DNA of 64,000 bases from Paenibacillus pasadenensis (lineage in GTDB: Bacteria; Bacillota; Bacilli; Paenibacillales; Paenibacillaceae). This document shows positions 24,035 to 33,711 of this stretch, one piece after another (the stretch's first letter is position 1; every line of letters starts with the position of its first letter). The translations under genes and the position numbers were made by a program. The DNA lies in contig NZ_JAMBOT010000007.1 of assembly GCF_023715725.1 (NCBI RefSeq), positions 110,471 through 174,470 of the forward strand, in the 5' to 3' direction. The notes beneath the pieces were generated by a model. The model ran no database searches and was not told the origin of the DNA. It saw only the letters and a program-made list of their open reading frames with translations.

Positions 24035-25462
24035 ATGATTGAGCACAATGATAAGTTAGACAGAGAAAAATGGTTCTGGAAAATTCTACTATCTTTTTGT
24101 GTCATAATATTTTCTTTCTGGCTCACACAAGGTATATCAGGTTCTTTAAACAAAACCTTCTTACTTATTTTCGTGATGTCATGTTTAATAATCTCAGTTG
24201 TAGGAGTACTTAATGGTATAAAAAACAAAAAATTCATTGATTTCATGTCTCCTTATATTTTATTCCCTCTTATGTATTTAGTAATTTATGCTCCAGGTAC
24301 AAACGAAGTGATGAAACTTAATCCTCAACTTGGTGATAAAATGCTATTTTTTCTTTTCACAGGTCTCATAATGTTTTTAATAGGTGCATGGTCTGCAAGT
24401 TCTATATTTTTAAAGGCCTCACACCGAGGGTCGTTTGATGATAGCGGTATAATATACACGAAATGGATAAAATTTTATTTTATTTTAGGAGTATTCTTTA
24501 TTTTAGTTTATTGGATAAAAAGTGGTGGAATTCCTATATTTAGTTCGGATCTAGAAAACAGTCGTGTCTCTGCCATTTCGGGAAATGGAATCCCGTTTTA
24601 TATGTCATTGTTGATGAGCGTAGCTGTATGGCTTCATTTTATTAAAAGTGACCAATATACTGTCCGTAAACACCTTATTCCATTACTAATAACTGTTATA
24701 TTATTAATGAGCACAGGCTGGCGAAGTACTGCGGTTGCATTTATATTTATCACTTTGGCAATTTACCATTATAAGAAGCCTATTTCTTTATCAAAACTAG
24801 GTTTAATCGGAACCTTAATCATTTCATTTATTACTATAATGGGACTTTTTCGAATTAGATCCTCAAACAGTAAGTTTGAGTTAAATGATATGATGGAAAG
24901 TGGAAATTACATTGGGGCTTTTATGCAATATCTATATAACTATCCTGTTGTTTTTGGTAAGGATATACTGAGCGCTATTATCTCAACACTTCCCAATAGT
25001 AATATGCCACTTCAATACGGAAAAACTTTTTTGTGGAACTTCCAATTAATGATTCCTGGAAACGAAGCAGAGCCCTTTGATTTCATTCTTAAGGGTGCCT
25101 TAGGCAGGGGCTTTGATGGTGGCGGACTACCTCCGACACTTCTTGGAGATTTATATATAAACTTTGCTTTTCCCGGCATTGCAGTCGGTATGCTCCTTCT
25201 CGGATTTGCTTGGTCAACCTTACATTATTTAATGGCTCGTAATACCACTAATATTATTGGCCTCGTTGCAGCCATTATTATTTATTTCTTCTCTGTTTCC
25301 ATACGTGGAGGAATAGAAAATATTACCCTGATGACAGCTTGGCTTTGTTTTGGAACAATTATCTTATTCACATTCGCGTATTTTCCACAAAAAGAAGTAA
25401 TGAAAAGAGTGAAATCAGAAGAAAATTTAAAAATATTACGAAAAAGAAAATTTAATTTTTAA
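24035..25462 (+). CDS. Wzy-type O-antigen/exopolysaccharide repeat-unit polymerase
   Basis: This protein of about 475 residues has 11-12 membrane helices and a large outer loop (about 275-390) with RIRSS, LPNSNMPLQYGKTF and GGGLPPTLLGDLYINF. The pattern is typical of the oligosaccharide repeat unit polymerase family. It joins flipped repeat units at the outer face of the membrane. No other polymerase is present in the minus-strand operon, so this gene completes the Wzx/Wzy pathway. The ATG at 24035 has AAAGGTGG at 8 nt; a GTG at 24023 does not. It is AT-rich, flanked by 82-bp direct repeats and controlled by the shared operator. Confidence 0.85.
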   Translation: MIEHNDKLDREKWFWKILLSFCVIIFSFWLTQGISGSLNKTFLLIFVMSCLIISVVGVLNGIKNKKFIDFMSPYILFPLMYLVIYAPGTNEVMKLNPQLGDKMLFFLFTGLIMFLIGAWSASSIFLKASHRGSFDDSGIIYTKWIKFYFILGVFFILVYWIKSGGIPIFSSDLENSRVSAISGNGIPFYMSLLMSVAVWLHFIKSDQYTVRKHLIPLLITVILLMSTGWRSTAVAFIFITLAIYHYKKPISLSKLGLIGTLIISFITIMGLFRIRSSNSKFELNDMMESGNYIGAFMQYLYNYPVVFGKDILSAIISTLPNSNMPLQYGKTFLWNFQLMIPGNEAEPFDFILKGALGRGFDGGGLPPTLLGDLYINFAFPGIAVGMLLLGFAWSTLHYLMARNTTNIIGLVAAIIIYFFSVSIRGGIENITLMTAWLCFGTIILFTFAYFPQKEVMKRVKSEENLKILRKRKFNF

Positions 25463-25553
25463 TACACGGTAATATTGGTTGATATTTTATACATCTCTTA
25501 TTGCACTTAAACAATTCTAATTAGTTAAATTTTTATACGTAATATTTAAATAA

Positions 25554-25635
25554 ATAGACAGCTGCGGAGCTTATTGCCCCGAGCTGTCTATTTATTTGGA
25601 TGTTACTCTAGCCAAGCTCTGCCGTCTTCACGGAT
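25554..25635. repeat. 82-bp direct repeat, copy 2 (native terminator and gene end)
   Basis: It holds the 3' end of the CBM9-like gene and its terminator. On the minus strand the ATAGACAGCT...AGCTGTCTAT stem is followed by TTATTTAAA. It is the parental copy of 23558-23639. Confidence 0.9.
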
Positions 25636-26622
25636 ATGGACATACTCCCCTGAAGGCAGCTGCGCGGAAATGTGGAACATCTCTTTCCCGCATTCCATCT
25701 CCGGCTGAATATCCCAGCTTGCGCCTTCCATGAGCGCAGCGAGATCGGTGTTAAAACGGCCGTTCTCCGTGTAATAGTTCCGCTGGCGATAATACAGCTT
25801 GCGCAGCTCCCATTTGGCCAGCTCCGATTGCGGCACCGTCGTGTCCAGCTGCTGATCTCCGTCCGCAAACCAGACAAACCCCCATAACTCCGGGTAGTGC
25901 ATGTTAACAATGCCCATCGGCGACCAGACCCAGTTCTCCTCAGGCAGCGATTTGCCCGTCTGTTCGTTTTTGCGCTTCACGTACTGGCCGTCCACGATGT
26001 CCGTATGCCATTCCACTCGCGAGAAATTGACTCTCCAATATTCCCCGGCTTGCGGCGGGCGCGCGCCTTTGGCGCATTCCTTCAGCGCTTTCCAAGGCAT
26101 AGCAACCTCTAGCGTCCATTTGCGGTTCGCAGCACCGGGCTTGTTAATCTCCCCGTCGATATGCACCGCTGTTTTGAGGCCGTTAATATCCCAGCCGTCC
26201 ACCGGCGGGCCGCCGTCGCGATAAGGCTTGACGAGCAGCAGATCCCATACGGTGTTAAAGGCGTTCATTTCAAATTCATAATATTGATGGGTATCGCCAT
26301 CGGGATCGATGAAAATTTCGAAGTCGTTATCATAAAAAATAACGGAGTCCCGCTCCGTGAGCGTCGCCCAAATTTCATCCTCAATCAGCTCGGCGCCGAA
26401 GTAGAAATACTCGTCGTCCCAGGCCATTTTAACGCGGGTCTGTTTGGCTGGGAGGGGACGCGCATCGCCCTCGATGTCGACAAAGTCGTCCGTCCAAGGG
26501 ACCTGCGACCAGAACGGCTTGTCCAGCCGTCCGTCCAGAACTAGCGGCTCTGCGGCTTTTGGGCATACATAATGTTTAGGTTCGAATATAAGGCGCGGTT
26601 CAGGCACTTCGCCGTATGACAT
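25603..26622 (-). CDS. CBM9-like carbohydrate-binding protein
   Basis: This 339-residue protein has no signal peptide. The N-terminal two thirds match the CBM9-like domain: PLVLDGRLDKPFWSQVPWTD, VKMAWDDEYFYFGAELIED, IFIDPDGDTHQYYEFEMNA and a WRVNFSRVEWH stretch. Such proteins of unknown activity are common in Paenibacillus glycan loci. Lack of an export signal suggests a cytosolic role in handling sugars or sugar acids. It is the last gene of the glycan-use locus, and its end has been duplicated at 23.6 kb. Confidence 0.85.
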   Translation of the reverse strand: MSYGEVPEPRLIFEPKHYVCPKAAEPLVLDGRLDKPFWSQVPWTDDFVDIEGDARPLPAKQTRVKMAWDDEYFYFGAELIEDEIWATLTERDSVIFYDNDFEIFIDPDGDTHQYYEFEMNAFNTVWDLLLVKPYRDGGPPVDGWDINGLKTAVHIDGEINKPGAANRKWTLEVAMPWKALKECAKGARPPQAGEYWRVNFSRVEWHTDIVDGQYVKRKNEQTGKSLPEENWVWSPMGIVNMHYPELWGFVWFADGDQQLDTTVPQSELAKWELRKLYYRQRNYYTENGRFNTDLAALMEGASWDIQPEMECGKEMFHISAQLPSGEYVHIREDGRAWLE

Positions 26623-26813
26623 GACAAATTCCCCCTGCTCATGGATTCGTTAGAATTGTTTGGTTGAGTTGGATGCCTAACAAGGTAGGTTTGGCGGGAA
26701 CATTGTACCATGAACGGGGGCGTGGACAAACGGGGGAAAATTCCGGCTAATCTTCGGGAACAGTTAGAGCAGGCTGTTAATAGACGCGAGCTTTGGCGAG
26801 CTCGAGCCATTCC

Positions 26814-26888
26814 GTAAGGTCGTTTGACGTCCTTACCGTAGCGGGTTTCGCGTTCTTTTCCTTCCGTAAGGTCGTTTGACGTCCTTAC
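26814..26888. repeat. Two copies of a 52-bp palindromic intergenic repeat
   Basis: GTAAGGTCGTTTGACGTCCT plus TAC occurs at 26814-26836 and 26866-26888, 52 bp apart. Each is an imperfect inverted repeat (GTAAGG...CCTTAC). Related units occur at 43815-43920 and 63769-63886. Apart from these, the 500-bp gap between the CBM9-like and GH43 genes shows nothing I can identify. Confidence 0.85.
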
Positions 26889-27124
26889 CGTTTTTCATTT
26901 TGAATAACGGAGGTTCCACGCACAATCCCATTGCCAACAGTGAGGCTTATCTGTCTTTTAATAAGAAAAAGACGCCACTGCTATGCACCATTAAGATGGG
27001 CACTTGCTGTGACGTCACATTCTCCATTATCCGCACCGCAGTTCCCAGCGCGTGGTGTTTCGCTGCATGACGGCAGTCGCTCACCCCTATGGATTGGCGC
27101 TGCGTCTATTCTCTCATCCCGCTT

Positions 27125-28636
27125 CTAATCCAATGCCGTAAAACTCCATCTGAGATTCAAGGAGCTGGAATCTGGAGATTGCACCACGCTGGCGCCATCG
27201 GCTGTGGATTCTCCGTTAATGCCAATCACTTTTCCGCTGTTGCGGTTTTTCAGCTTAAATGTGCCTCCGCCTGTAGGGATGACCTGCCATTGCTGATTAA
27301 TGGAGGTAGTGGCCATATACTGGATAGCCGGGGCGTTATCTGCTGTGGAAGCCCCGTTAATATTTAAATATTTGCCGCTATTTACGTTTTGAATTTTATA
27401 ATAACCGCCGCCCGCATCATAAAATTTCCAGACTTGACCAGCTGCGCTCGAAAACGGATTTTGCACGGCCGCTGCGCCGTCTGCCGTTGAATTTCCGCTA
27501 ATGCTCATAGCCTTGCCGCTCTTTTGATTCGTAATGGAATAGGTTTTGTTCACATCGATATTAACGCTCAAAGGCCCCCACGTTCCTGCCGCAGCATCAA
27601 TGGACCAGCTTGTATTGCCGTTAATGGTAGGCACTCCGGAGCTGTTGAAGGTTACCGGATGCCAGTTGTTTCTGCCAGCAGCGCTCGGACCGCCCGACAT
27701 GTTGTTCCAACGGTCGCCTAAGTAAACATACATCGTGCCCGAAGTGCCCTGAATCGGCAAAATCTGATCGGTTTGCGTATCGTATGAGTTCGTCGTAGCC
27801 GGATTCGTTGCGCATACGTTCTGTGCGCTCCATGTGCCGGACAGGCTGGTGGCTGACATGCAGTACGTTTGGCTTGAGCCCCAGCCGTTGGTAGCGGAAG
27901 CGAACATCCAGTAGGTAGATCCTACTTTAATGAGCGTAGACGCCTCTTTATTCGGGTAGCTAGACCCGATCGTTTTGACTGTGGACGCTACGCTTAAATA
28001 ATCCGGCGCCAGCTCGGCAATGCGCAGCGAGCCGTTGATTGCAGGATAATCAACGGTCATCGAAATATACGTTTTGCCGTTGGTGTCTTTAAAGATTGAA
28101 CCCAGGTCTCCTACCGTATTTCCGGTTGGCAGCGGATCGTTATTGTTAAACACAAACGGGCCTGCAGGAGACGAGCTGGTCAGGTACGTCAGCCCTTTCC
28201 GAATGGTCCCGACGGAGTTATTCCATTCAATAATCATAACGTAGTTGTTGTTTACACTGTTATACGCCACGACCGGCCGGCCTAGCCAGTCGCTGCCCGA
28301 ATAACCTCCGGAAGCATCCGTAAATCCGCTGAAATCAACAACATTCCCCTGATAGTCCCAAGTTGCCATATCCGTCGAAGTATATAAAGTCACCTTTTTT
28401 TGACCGTTAACCGAATAATCGACGCCGTACCAATAAAACGTATTGCCCTCTTGCATGACCCAGCCGCCCTGCGACCAAATCTGATTGCCGTCCGTGTCGT
28501 ACCAGTTGGTATTGTTGACAATGTCGGCCGACGCCGCTTTAGCAGACGGGGCAAAGCCTAACGTTGTTAAGACGAGTGCTATTGCGAGCATTGCAGTTAT
28601 AAGTTTTTTGGGCAGTATGCCTTGGGTTAGTAACAT
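27125..28636 (-). CDS. Secreted GH43-family glycosidase with ricin-type CBM13
   Basis: This protein of about 503 residues has a signal peptide ending SAKAAS. Residues about 35-345 form a five-bladed GH43-type domain (YWYGVDYS, GRPVVAYN, VGDLGSIFKD, YPNKEASTLI) closest to the galactan 1,3-beta-galactosidase-like group. A C-terminal ricin B-lectin (CBM13) domain has three repeats of SGKxxxINGxSTADxAxxxQ. It would act outside the cell on galactan or arabinogalactan side chains. The ATG at 28636 is chosen for its AGAGAGG spacing. A cre-like site lies about 100 bp upstream. It is part of the sulfatase/ABC locus. Confidence 0.85.
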   Translation of the reverse strand: MLLTQGILPKKLITAMLAIALVLTTLGFAPSAKAASADIVNNTNWYDTDGNQIWSQGGWVMQEGNTFYWYGVDYSVNGQKKVTLYTSTDMATWDYQGNVVDFSGFTDASGGYSGSDWLGRPVVAYNSVNNNYVMIIEWNNSVGTIRKGLTYLTSSSPAGPFVFNNNDPLPTGNTVGDLGSIFKDTNGKTYISMTVDYPAINGSLRIAELAPDYLSVASTVKTIGSSYPNKEASTLIKVGSTYWMFASATNGWGSSQTYCMSATSLSGTWSAQNVCATNPATTNSYDTQTDQILPIQGTSGTMYVYLGDRWNNMSGGPSAAGRNNWHPVTFNSSGVPTINGNTSWSIDAAAGTWGPLSVNIDVNKTYSITNQKSGKAMSISGNSTADGAAAVQNPFSSAAGQVWKFYDAGGGYYKIQNVNSGKYLNINGASTADNAPAIQYMATTSINQQWQVIPTGGGTFKLKNRNSGKVIGINGESTADGASVVQSPDSSSLNLRWSFTALD

Positions 28637-28732
28637 TACAAACATCCTCTCTGTTTTTAAATGCTTACTTCATTTAAAATTCGGCAGCGTTAGCGTTCCG
28701 GATTTTCCTGGCGCATCCCCCCTCCCAACATT

Positions 28733-28746
28733 GAAACGCTTACAAA
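28733..28746 (-). promoter_or_regulatory. cre-like site upstream of the GH43 gene
   Basis: TGTAAGCGTTTCAA on the minus strand matches the CcpA/LacI-type consensus TGWAANCGNTNWCA at 12 of 14 positions. It lies about 100 bp before the start codon. Control by carbon catabolite repression or a LacI-type regulator is inferred. Confidence 0.4.
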
Positions 28747-28802
28747 ATGATGTATAAGAAACCCTAGTCTAACCATCTTTATCATGATGATTAGACTAGA
28801 GA

Positions 28803-28968
28803 AAGCAGCGGAGCCAAGGTCGAGCCCGTAGAAGCGACAGCGGTCGCATTTGAAGTCGGATTTCCGCCTCTAGGAATAGTTAAATTCAAGGAAATCCGAG
28901 TTCAAGAGCCGATCGAAGGACCGACCTTCGGCGCAGCCGATCGTAGGGCCTACCTTGGCGGAGCCGCT
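28803..28968. repeat. Large imperfect inverted repeat (about 165 bp)
   Basis: Outer arms (AGCGG..CCAAGGT with ACCTTGG..CCGCT) and inner arms (TGAAGTCGGATTTCC with GGAAATCCGAGTTCA) give a long hairpin. It ends exactly at the sulfatase stop codon, so it may also shape the mRNA 3' of that gene. It has the character of a dispersed Paenibacillus intergenic element. Other copies were not found in this window. Confidence 0.75.
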
Positions 28969-30340
28969 AAAGCTTTTTCCGCAGCTCGGTTATCGATGCT
29001 CTTCTGGCGCCTGAACCGCGTTGTTCCGGCGTTGGCAAAATCTCAGGAGCAGCCTCTCCCGCTTCCTGCATCCGGCGAATCAGCCGTTCGCGCAGCTCAG
29101 CGGCAATGGTGTTGAATGACTCCACCCCGACCAGGTTGTTCAGCTCATGCGGATCGGACTGCAGGTCGTACAGGAACTCCTCCACATAAGTAGCGGAGCC
29201 GGAATCCTTCCAAGCATTCGCTTCCGCCGCTTTTACGCTGTATTTCCAGCGCTGCGTCCGGATCGCGCGTCCTACCTGCTCTTCGCTGATTTGAACCAGT
29301 ACCTCCTCCGGCCAGCCTTCTCTCTCGCCGCGCAGCAAAGGAAGAATAGAGCGGCCCTGCATCGAGTCCGGCACCGGTATTCCGGCAGCGTCAAGCAGCG
29401 TTGGCGGCAGATCTACCAAAGACACCAGCTCCTGCAGGCGACCGCCGGATTTGAAAGGGCCTCCGATAAATGCGGTCGGTACGCGGATGGAGCTGTCATG
29501 GCAGGAGCGTTTGTATTCTCCGTTCCGCGTTTTGAAGTGGCAGCCGTGATCGGAGGTGAACATGATGATCGTGTCTTCCTCCAACCCGAGGCTGATCAGG
29601 CTGTCGAAGATGCGTCCCAATGCTTCGTCAATGCGCTTGACCATGCCATAATAACCGCCAAGATGAGCATGCGCCGTACCGCCAAGCGTAGCGAGGTCGC
29701 CGGGAACAAATTGGCTGCCGCTGTAACGCCCTTCGTATCCGCGCGGAGCCGGATAGTTGTCTGTATGATTTTGATGATGCGGCTCCAGATAAGACAGGAA
29801 CAAGAAGAAAGGCTCATCCTGATGCTGGTCGATATACCGGATAGCTGCGTCCGTCTGTGCGTCTACACGGTAACCAGGGAGCTTAACCGGTTTATTGTCA
29901 TTGTCATACATGACCGTGTCGTAAGCGTCCGAGGAGTATTCCAGCACGTTGGAACCGAGCCAATACTGGTATCCTCCGCGTTGATCCTGAGGCACAGGCT
30001 CCTGCCCGGCCAGATGCCATTTTCCGATGTAGCCCGTGCTGTAACCCATTTCATTGAAATGATGTGCAAGCGTCAGTTCGCCTTGTTTCAGCGGAATTCC
30101 ATTAACGTAACAGCCTGTCTCCGTTGCATATTTGCCCGTTTGCAGGGAGGATCTGGCCGGACCGCATACGGGCTGGCAGGTATAAGAGTTAAATACATGA
30201 GTGCCTTCCATCGCCATGCGGTCAAAGTTAGGGGTCAGTCCGAGGGGGTTGCCATGAACCCCCGTCGTGTCAGCTCGCTGTTGGTCGGTAAAAAACACAA
30301 TTACATTGGGCCTTTTAGTCGTCTTCGCTGTCATCATCAT
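28967..30340 (-). CDS. Type I sulfatase
   Basis: This 457-residue protein is without a signal peptide. PNVIVFFTDQQRADT carries the metal-binding Asp. CGPARSS at residues 59-65 is the C-x-P-x-R motif whose Cys59 is converted to formylglycine. GYIGKWHL and MFTSDHG supply further active-site residues. It hydrolyses sulfate esters, here most likely from sugars imported by the neighbouring ABC system. No maturase is seen in the window, so activation must rely on a gene elsewhere. Three tandem ATG codons follow AAGGG. It is 12 bp downstream of the binding-protein gene. Confidence 0.9.
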   Translation of the reverse strand: MMMTAKTTKRPNVIVFFTDQQRADTTGVHGNPLGLTPNFDRMAMEGTHVFNSYTCQPVCGPARSSLQTGKYATETGCYVNGIPLKQGELTLAHHFNEMGYSTGYIGKWHLAGQEPVPQDQRGGYQYWLGSNVLEYSSDAYDTVMYDNDNKPVKLPGYRVDAQTDAAIRYIDQHQDEPFFLFLSYLEPHHQNHTDNYPAPRGYEGRYSGSQFVPGDLATLGGTAHAHLGGYYGMVKRIDEALGRIFDSLISLGLEEDTIIMFTSDHGCHFKTRNGEYKRSCHDSSIRVPTAFIGGPFKSGGRLQELVSLVDLPPTLLDAAGIPVPDSMQGRSILPLLRGEREGWPEEVLVQISEEQVGRAIRTQRWKYSVKAAEANAWKDSGSATYVEEFLYDLQSDPHELNNLVGVESFNTIAAELRERLIRRMQEAGEAAPEILPTPEQRGSGARRASITELRKKL

Positions 30341-30352
30341 CTACCCTTACGA

Positions 30353-31912
30353 TTAGTTTTTGGACTTCTTCCATTCCTCGTTAGCCTGCTGCTCAATTTT
30401 CTGGCCGCCCTGCTTATAATAATTTTGCACGAATTCGTCGAATCTATCAACTGCCCATACGCCTGTTACAATTTTTACAAAGTATTCCGTCCATAGTTTC
30501 TTCTCCAGATCCGGATAATCCAGCTCTGCGGGAACCGTTTTCCACAGTTGGTTTTTCACAATATCCGTTGATGCGATCTCCAGCGCGGCCCGCACGGTAT
30601 CGTCCGTCCAGCGGCGGTCCGTTACTTGAACGAATCGAACCGGATTGGAAAAACCTTTGGCATACAGGTCCGAATAAGAGGTTTTTTGCGTAATTAAATT
30701 TTTCGCTTCATCAAAGGTGTAATCTACGCCCTCTTCTCCGTAAGTCAGCAGGTTGACGCCGCCGTTTGCTTCGTCGCTAACCGACCAGTCCAGCATCTGA
30801 ATAAGTCTCTCCGGATCTTTGGCATCCGCACTGACTGCCCGCAGCGCTCCGCCTGAATAAGGATTAACCTCCGGCCAGCCCTTCTTGCCGTCCGGGCCCG
30901 CGATGCGGTTAATCATCGTTAGCTTGGCCGTCGGCAGCACCTTGAGCAGCGAGGTGTAATAACCGCCGCCAGCTGCATTGACGCCAAAGGCATCCCCTTC
31001 AAAAACGCCGATTTTGGAATTTATGACCCGAGCGTCCCCCTGTTTCGGCTCCATGACCGGGAATTCAGGGTCAATCAGGCCTTCCTTATACCACTGCTGC
31101 AGCACGGCAAGCGCTTGTTTAGCTTCCGGCGTAACGAAGCTTTTGACGATTTTGCCGTCCTTTTCCGTCCAGAAAATCGAGCCCGACATCAGACCGATGC
31201 CAAATGCGCCAAACACCGTATTGAACACGGTCGATTTATTCCCGCCCAGCCCGTACGTATCGTCCTGGCCGTTTTTGTCCGGATCATCCTTCGTAAACGC
31301 CTTCAATACGTTGTGCAGCTCATCCAAGTTTGTAGGCTGCTTCAGTCCCAGGTTGTCCAGCCAGTCCTGGCGGATCAGCAGACCCGCCGTATTGGGGGAA
31401 TTGAACGATTCCGGTCTTACGCCCTGAGGAATCGCGTAGATTTTGCCGTCAAACGTTACGCCTTCCCAACGCTCTTTCGGGATGTATTTCTTCAGATTCG
31501 GCGCCTTGGCAAGCAGATCGTCAAGCGGCATCAGCAGCCCTTGATTCACATACATAGCAAGCTGGGTTGTATCAACATTGAAATAATCAGGAATTTCGCC
31601 GGATGAGATCAGCAGGTTCAGCTTTGTTTTATACTCGTCGCCGGAAATCATGCTGATTTTGTAATCAACTCCCGGCAGCCCCGCCTTCTCCATCTGCGCC
31701 GTAATTTTAGCTTTGGCTTCCCCGCCATTGTCGGGAAATTCCGGAATTCCGTAGTTGAAAAACATATTATACGTAATAGGCTTCACTTCGGATTTTGCTC
31801 CGGAGGTATTGGAGGCATTGCCCCCGTTTTCGCTGGATGAGCAGCCGGCGGCAATCATTCCTAACAAACAAGTCGCACATACAACAGACACCATTTTGTT
31901 CAGCTTTTTCAT
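30353..31912 (-). CDS. Sugar ABC transporter solute-binding lipoprotein
   Basis: This 519-residue protein has a lipoprotein signal (LLGMIAAGCSSS) and a family 1 extracellular solute-binding domain of the LplA/YtcQ type: YFNVDTTQLAMYVNQGLLMP, IYAIPQGVR and YSGGALRAV. It should capture oligosaccharides and pass them to the two permeases upstream. The ATPase is not encoded here, as usual for this family, which borrows a shared MsmX-like ATPase. The glycan is probably sulfated, judged from the next gene. Confidence 0.9.
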   Translation of the reverse strand: MKKLNKMVSVVCATCLLGMIAAGCSSSENGGNASNTSGAKSEVKPITYNMFFNYGIPEFPDNGGEAKAKITAQMEKAGLPGVDYKISMISGDEYKTKLNLLISSGEIPDYFNVDTTQLAMYVNQGLLMPLDDLLAKAPNLKKYIPKERWEGVTFDGKIYAIPQGVRPESFNSPNTAGLLIRQDWLDNLGLKQPTNLDELHNVLKAFTKDDPDKNGQDDTYGLGGNKSTVFNTVFGAFGIGLMSGSIFWTEKDGKIVKSFVTPEAKQALAVLQQWYKEGLIDPEFPVMEPKQGDARVINSKIGVFEGDAFGVNAAGGGYYTSLLKVLPTAKLTMINRIAGPDGKKGWPEVNPYSGGALRAVSADAKDPERLIQMLDWSVSDEANGGVNLLTYGEEGVDYTFDEAKNLITQKTSYSDLYAKGFSNPVRFVQVTDRRWTDDTVRAALEIASTDIVKNQLWKTVPAELDYPDLEKKLWTEYFVKIVTGVWAVDRFDEFVQNYYKQGGQKIEQQANEEWKKSKN

Positions 31913-31940
31913 CTACATGCACCCCTTTGATTTGTCTTGG

Positions 31941-32804
31941 TTAGGATTTGACCGAACCCAGCATCGTGCCCTTCATAAAATACTTTTGCAGGAATGGATA
32001 GACCGCAAGAATCGGCACGATCGATACGATGACGGTTGCGGCAATCGCGGATTCAGCGGCAAACGTTGTAAACTGTCCCGTATCGGTCGCCAGCTGCTGG
32101 CCGGCAATGATTTCTTTTAACAGCAAAGGAAGCGTGAACAGCTCTTTGTCGTTCAAATAAATGAGAGCCTGCATAAAATTGTTCCATAACCCCACGCATT
32201 CCCACAGGGCAATCGTGGCGATAACCGGCTTGCACAGCGGCAAAATAATCGTGAAAAAAATACGCAGCGGGTTCGCGCCGTCCATTGAGGCTGATTCCTC
32301 CACCTCATCCGGAATGGTCCGCATAAAGCTTTGCATGACGATAACGTTAAAGGCCGAAATCATGCCTGGGAGCATAAGCGCCCAAAGGGTGTTGGTCAAC
32401 CCTAAGGTTTTTACAAGCAAATAGGTCGGGATCATTCCGCCGCTAAAGATCATCGTGAATAATACAAGCAGCGTCATCGCCTTCACGCCCGGCAGGCTTC
32501 TTTTATTCAGCGCATACGCGGTTGTTGCTGTAAACAGCACATGCAAAATAGTGCCTGCTACTGCGACGATAATGCTGTTTCGGTAAGCCAGCCAAATAAA
32601 GCTTGAGCTTAACACGCTTTTGTAGGCATCCAGCGTAAAACCTCTCGGGAAAAGGAACAGCCCGCCTCTCATCGCTCCCGCAGCCGAACTGAGAGAGATC
32701 GATATTTCATGCCATAATGGATAAAGCGTCACTAGGCTAAGCAGCGCCAGGAACAAGATGTTGCCCGCTTCAAACGTGCGCTCGCCCCAACCTTTTTGAA
32801 TCAC
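31941..32804 (-). CDS. Sugar ABC transporter permease (LplC/YtcP type)
   Basis: This 287-residue protein has six membrane helices and the permease EAA loop (EVEESASMDGANPLRIFFTI). The start is a GTG after GGAGGGG at good spacing. It pairs with the LplB-type permease 16 bp upstream to form the import channel. Confidence 0.92.
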   Translation of the reverse strand: MIQKGWGERTFEAGNILFLALLSLVTLYPLWHEISISLSSAAGAMRGGLFLFPRGFTLDAYKSVLSSSFIWLAYRNSIIVAVAGTILHVLFTATTAYALNKRSLPGVKAMTLLVLFTMIFSGGMIPTYLLVKTLGLTNTLWALMLPGMISAFNVIVMQSFMRTIPDEVEESASMDGANPLRIFFTIILPLCKPVIATIALWECVGLWNNFMQALIYLNDKELFTLPLLLKEIIAGQQLATDTGQFTTFAAESAIAATVIVSIVPILAVYPFLQKYFMKGTMLGSVKS

Positions 32805-32820
32805 AACAACCCCTCCTTCC

Positions 32821-33711
32821 CTACCAAAGTCCCCGTTCGCCCATTCGTTTCACGAGCCAGTTCGTAAACACCAGTAAACATAAACCTACAACCGCCTGGA
32901 ATAGCCCTGCCGCCGTTGCAAGCGAGAATCTGCCCATCGTTAAGCCGACCCGGTAAACGTACGTCTCGAGAACGTCTGCAACGTTATAAACGAGCGGATT
33001 GTACAGAATGAATATCTGGTCAAAGCCTACGTTCAAAATTTGACCCGTGCGCAAAATCAGCAGCACAACGATCGTGGAAGCAATGGCTGGCAGCGTAACA
33101 TGCCGGATGAGCTGGAAGCGGTTCGCTCCGTCTATTTTGGCCGCTTCATATTGCTCCGGGTTAACACCAGCGATGGCCGCCAAATAAATCACCGTGCCCC
33201 AGCCGACCTCTTTCCACATTTCAGAGCCTACAAGAAAACCCCGGAATGCGTCGGGATTCATAATAGGAGAAGTAGAAAGGCCCAGCAGCTTCGTAACTCC
33301 CGTATCCACGGAGAAGACCGAGAACAGGATGCTCCCCAGCACAACCCAGGAAACAAAGTGAGGGAAATAAATAATCGTCTGCACAATCCGCTTAAAGGCG
33401 CCATTAATGAGCTCGTTCAGCAGAAGGGCCAATATAATCGGCGCCGGAAAGTTGAAGATCAGCTTATAAAAGCTAATGATGACGGTATTCCTGAGCGCCA
33501 CCCAAAAATCGGGAGATTCGAATAAAATGTTGAACCATTTTAATCCCGCCCACGGACTGTTGAATACGCTTCCAGTAATTCTGAAATCTTGGAATGCAAT
33601 GGCGATGCCGCCCATCGGGATATACTTGAATAGAATAAAGTAGATAATCCCGGGCAAAAGCAATACATAATAGTACTTGTGTTTATGGAACGATTTCATT
33701 GTCTGACTCAC
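32821..33711 (-). CDS. Sugar ABC transporter permease (LplB type)
   Basis: This protein of about 296 residues has six membrane helices and an EAA loop (EQYEAAKIDGANRFQLIRHV). KYKYYYVLLLPGI-like N-terminal helices and the FKYIPMGGIAIAFQDF loop are typical of LplB. The GTG at 33711 is preferred because GGGGAGGGG stands just before it. ATG codons at 33735 and 33699 are alternatives. It is the first structural gene of the transport operon, downstream of the AraC gene. Confidence 0.92.
   Translation of the reverse strand: MSQTMKSFHKHKYYYVLLLPGIIYFILFKYIPMGGIAIAFQDFRITGSVFNSPWAGLKWFNILFESPDFWVALRNTVIISFYKLIFNFPAPIILALLLNELINGAFKRIVQTIIYFPHFVSWVVLGSILFSVFSVDTGVTKLLGLSTSPIMNPDAFRGFLVGSEMWKEVGWGTVIYLAAIAGVNPEQYEAAKIDGANRFQLIRHVTLPAIASTIVVLLILRTGQILNVGFDQIFILYNPLVYNVADVLETYVYRVGLTMGRFSLATAAGLFQAVVGLCLLVFTNWLVKRMGERGLW

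Noticed and set aside
26814..26888. GATAC-like operators near the 52-bp repeats
   Set aside because: The repeats have GTAAGG/CCTTAC arms and do not match the GATAC/GTATC palindrome.
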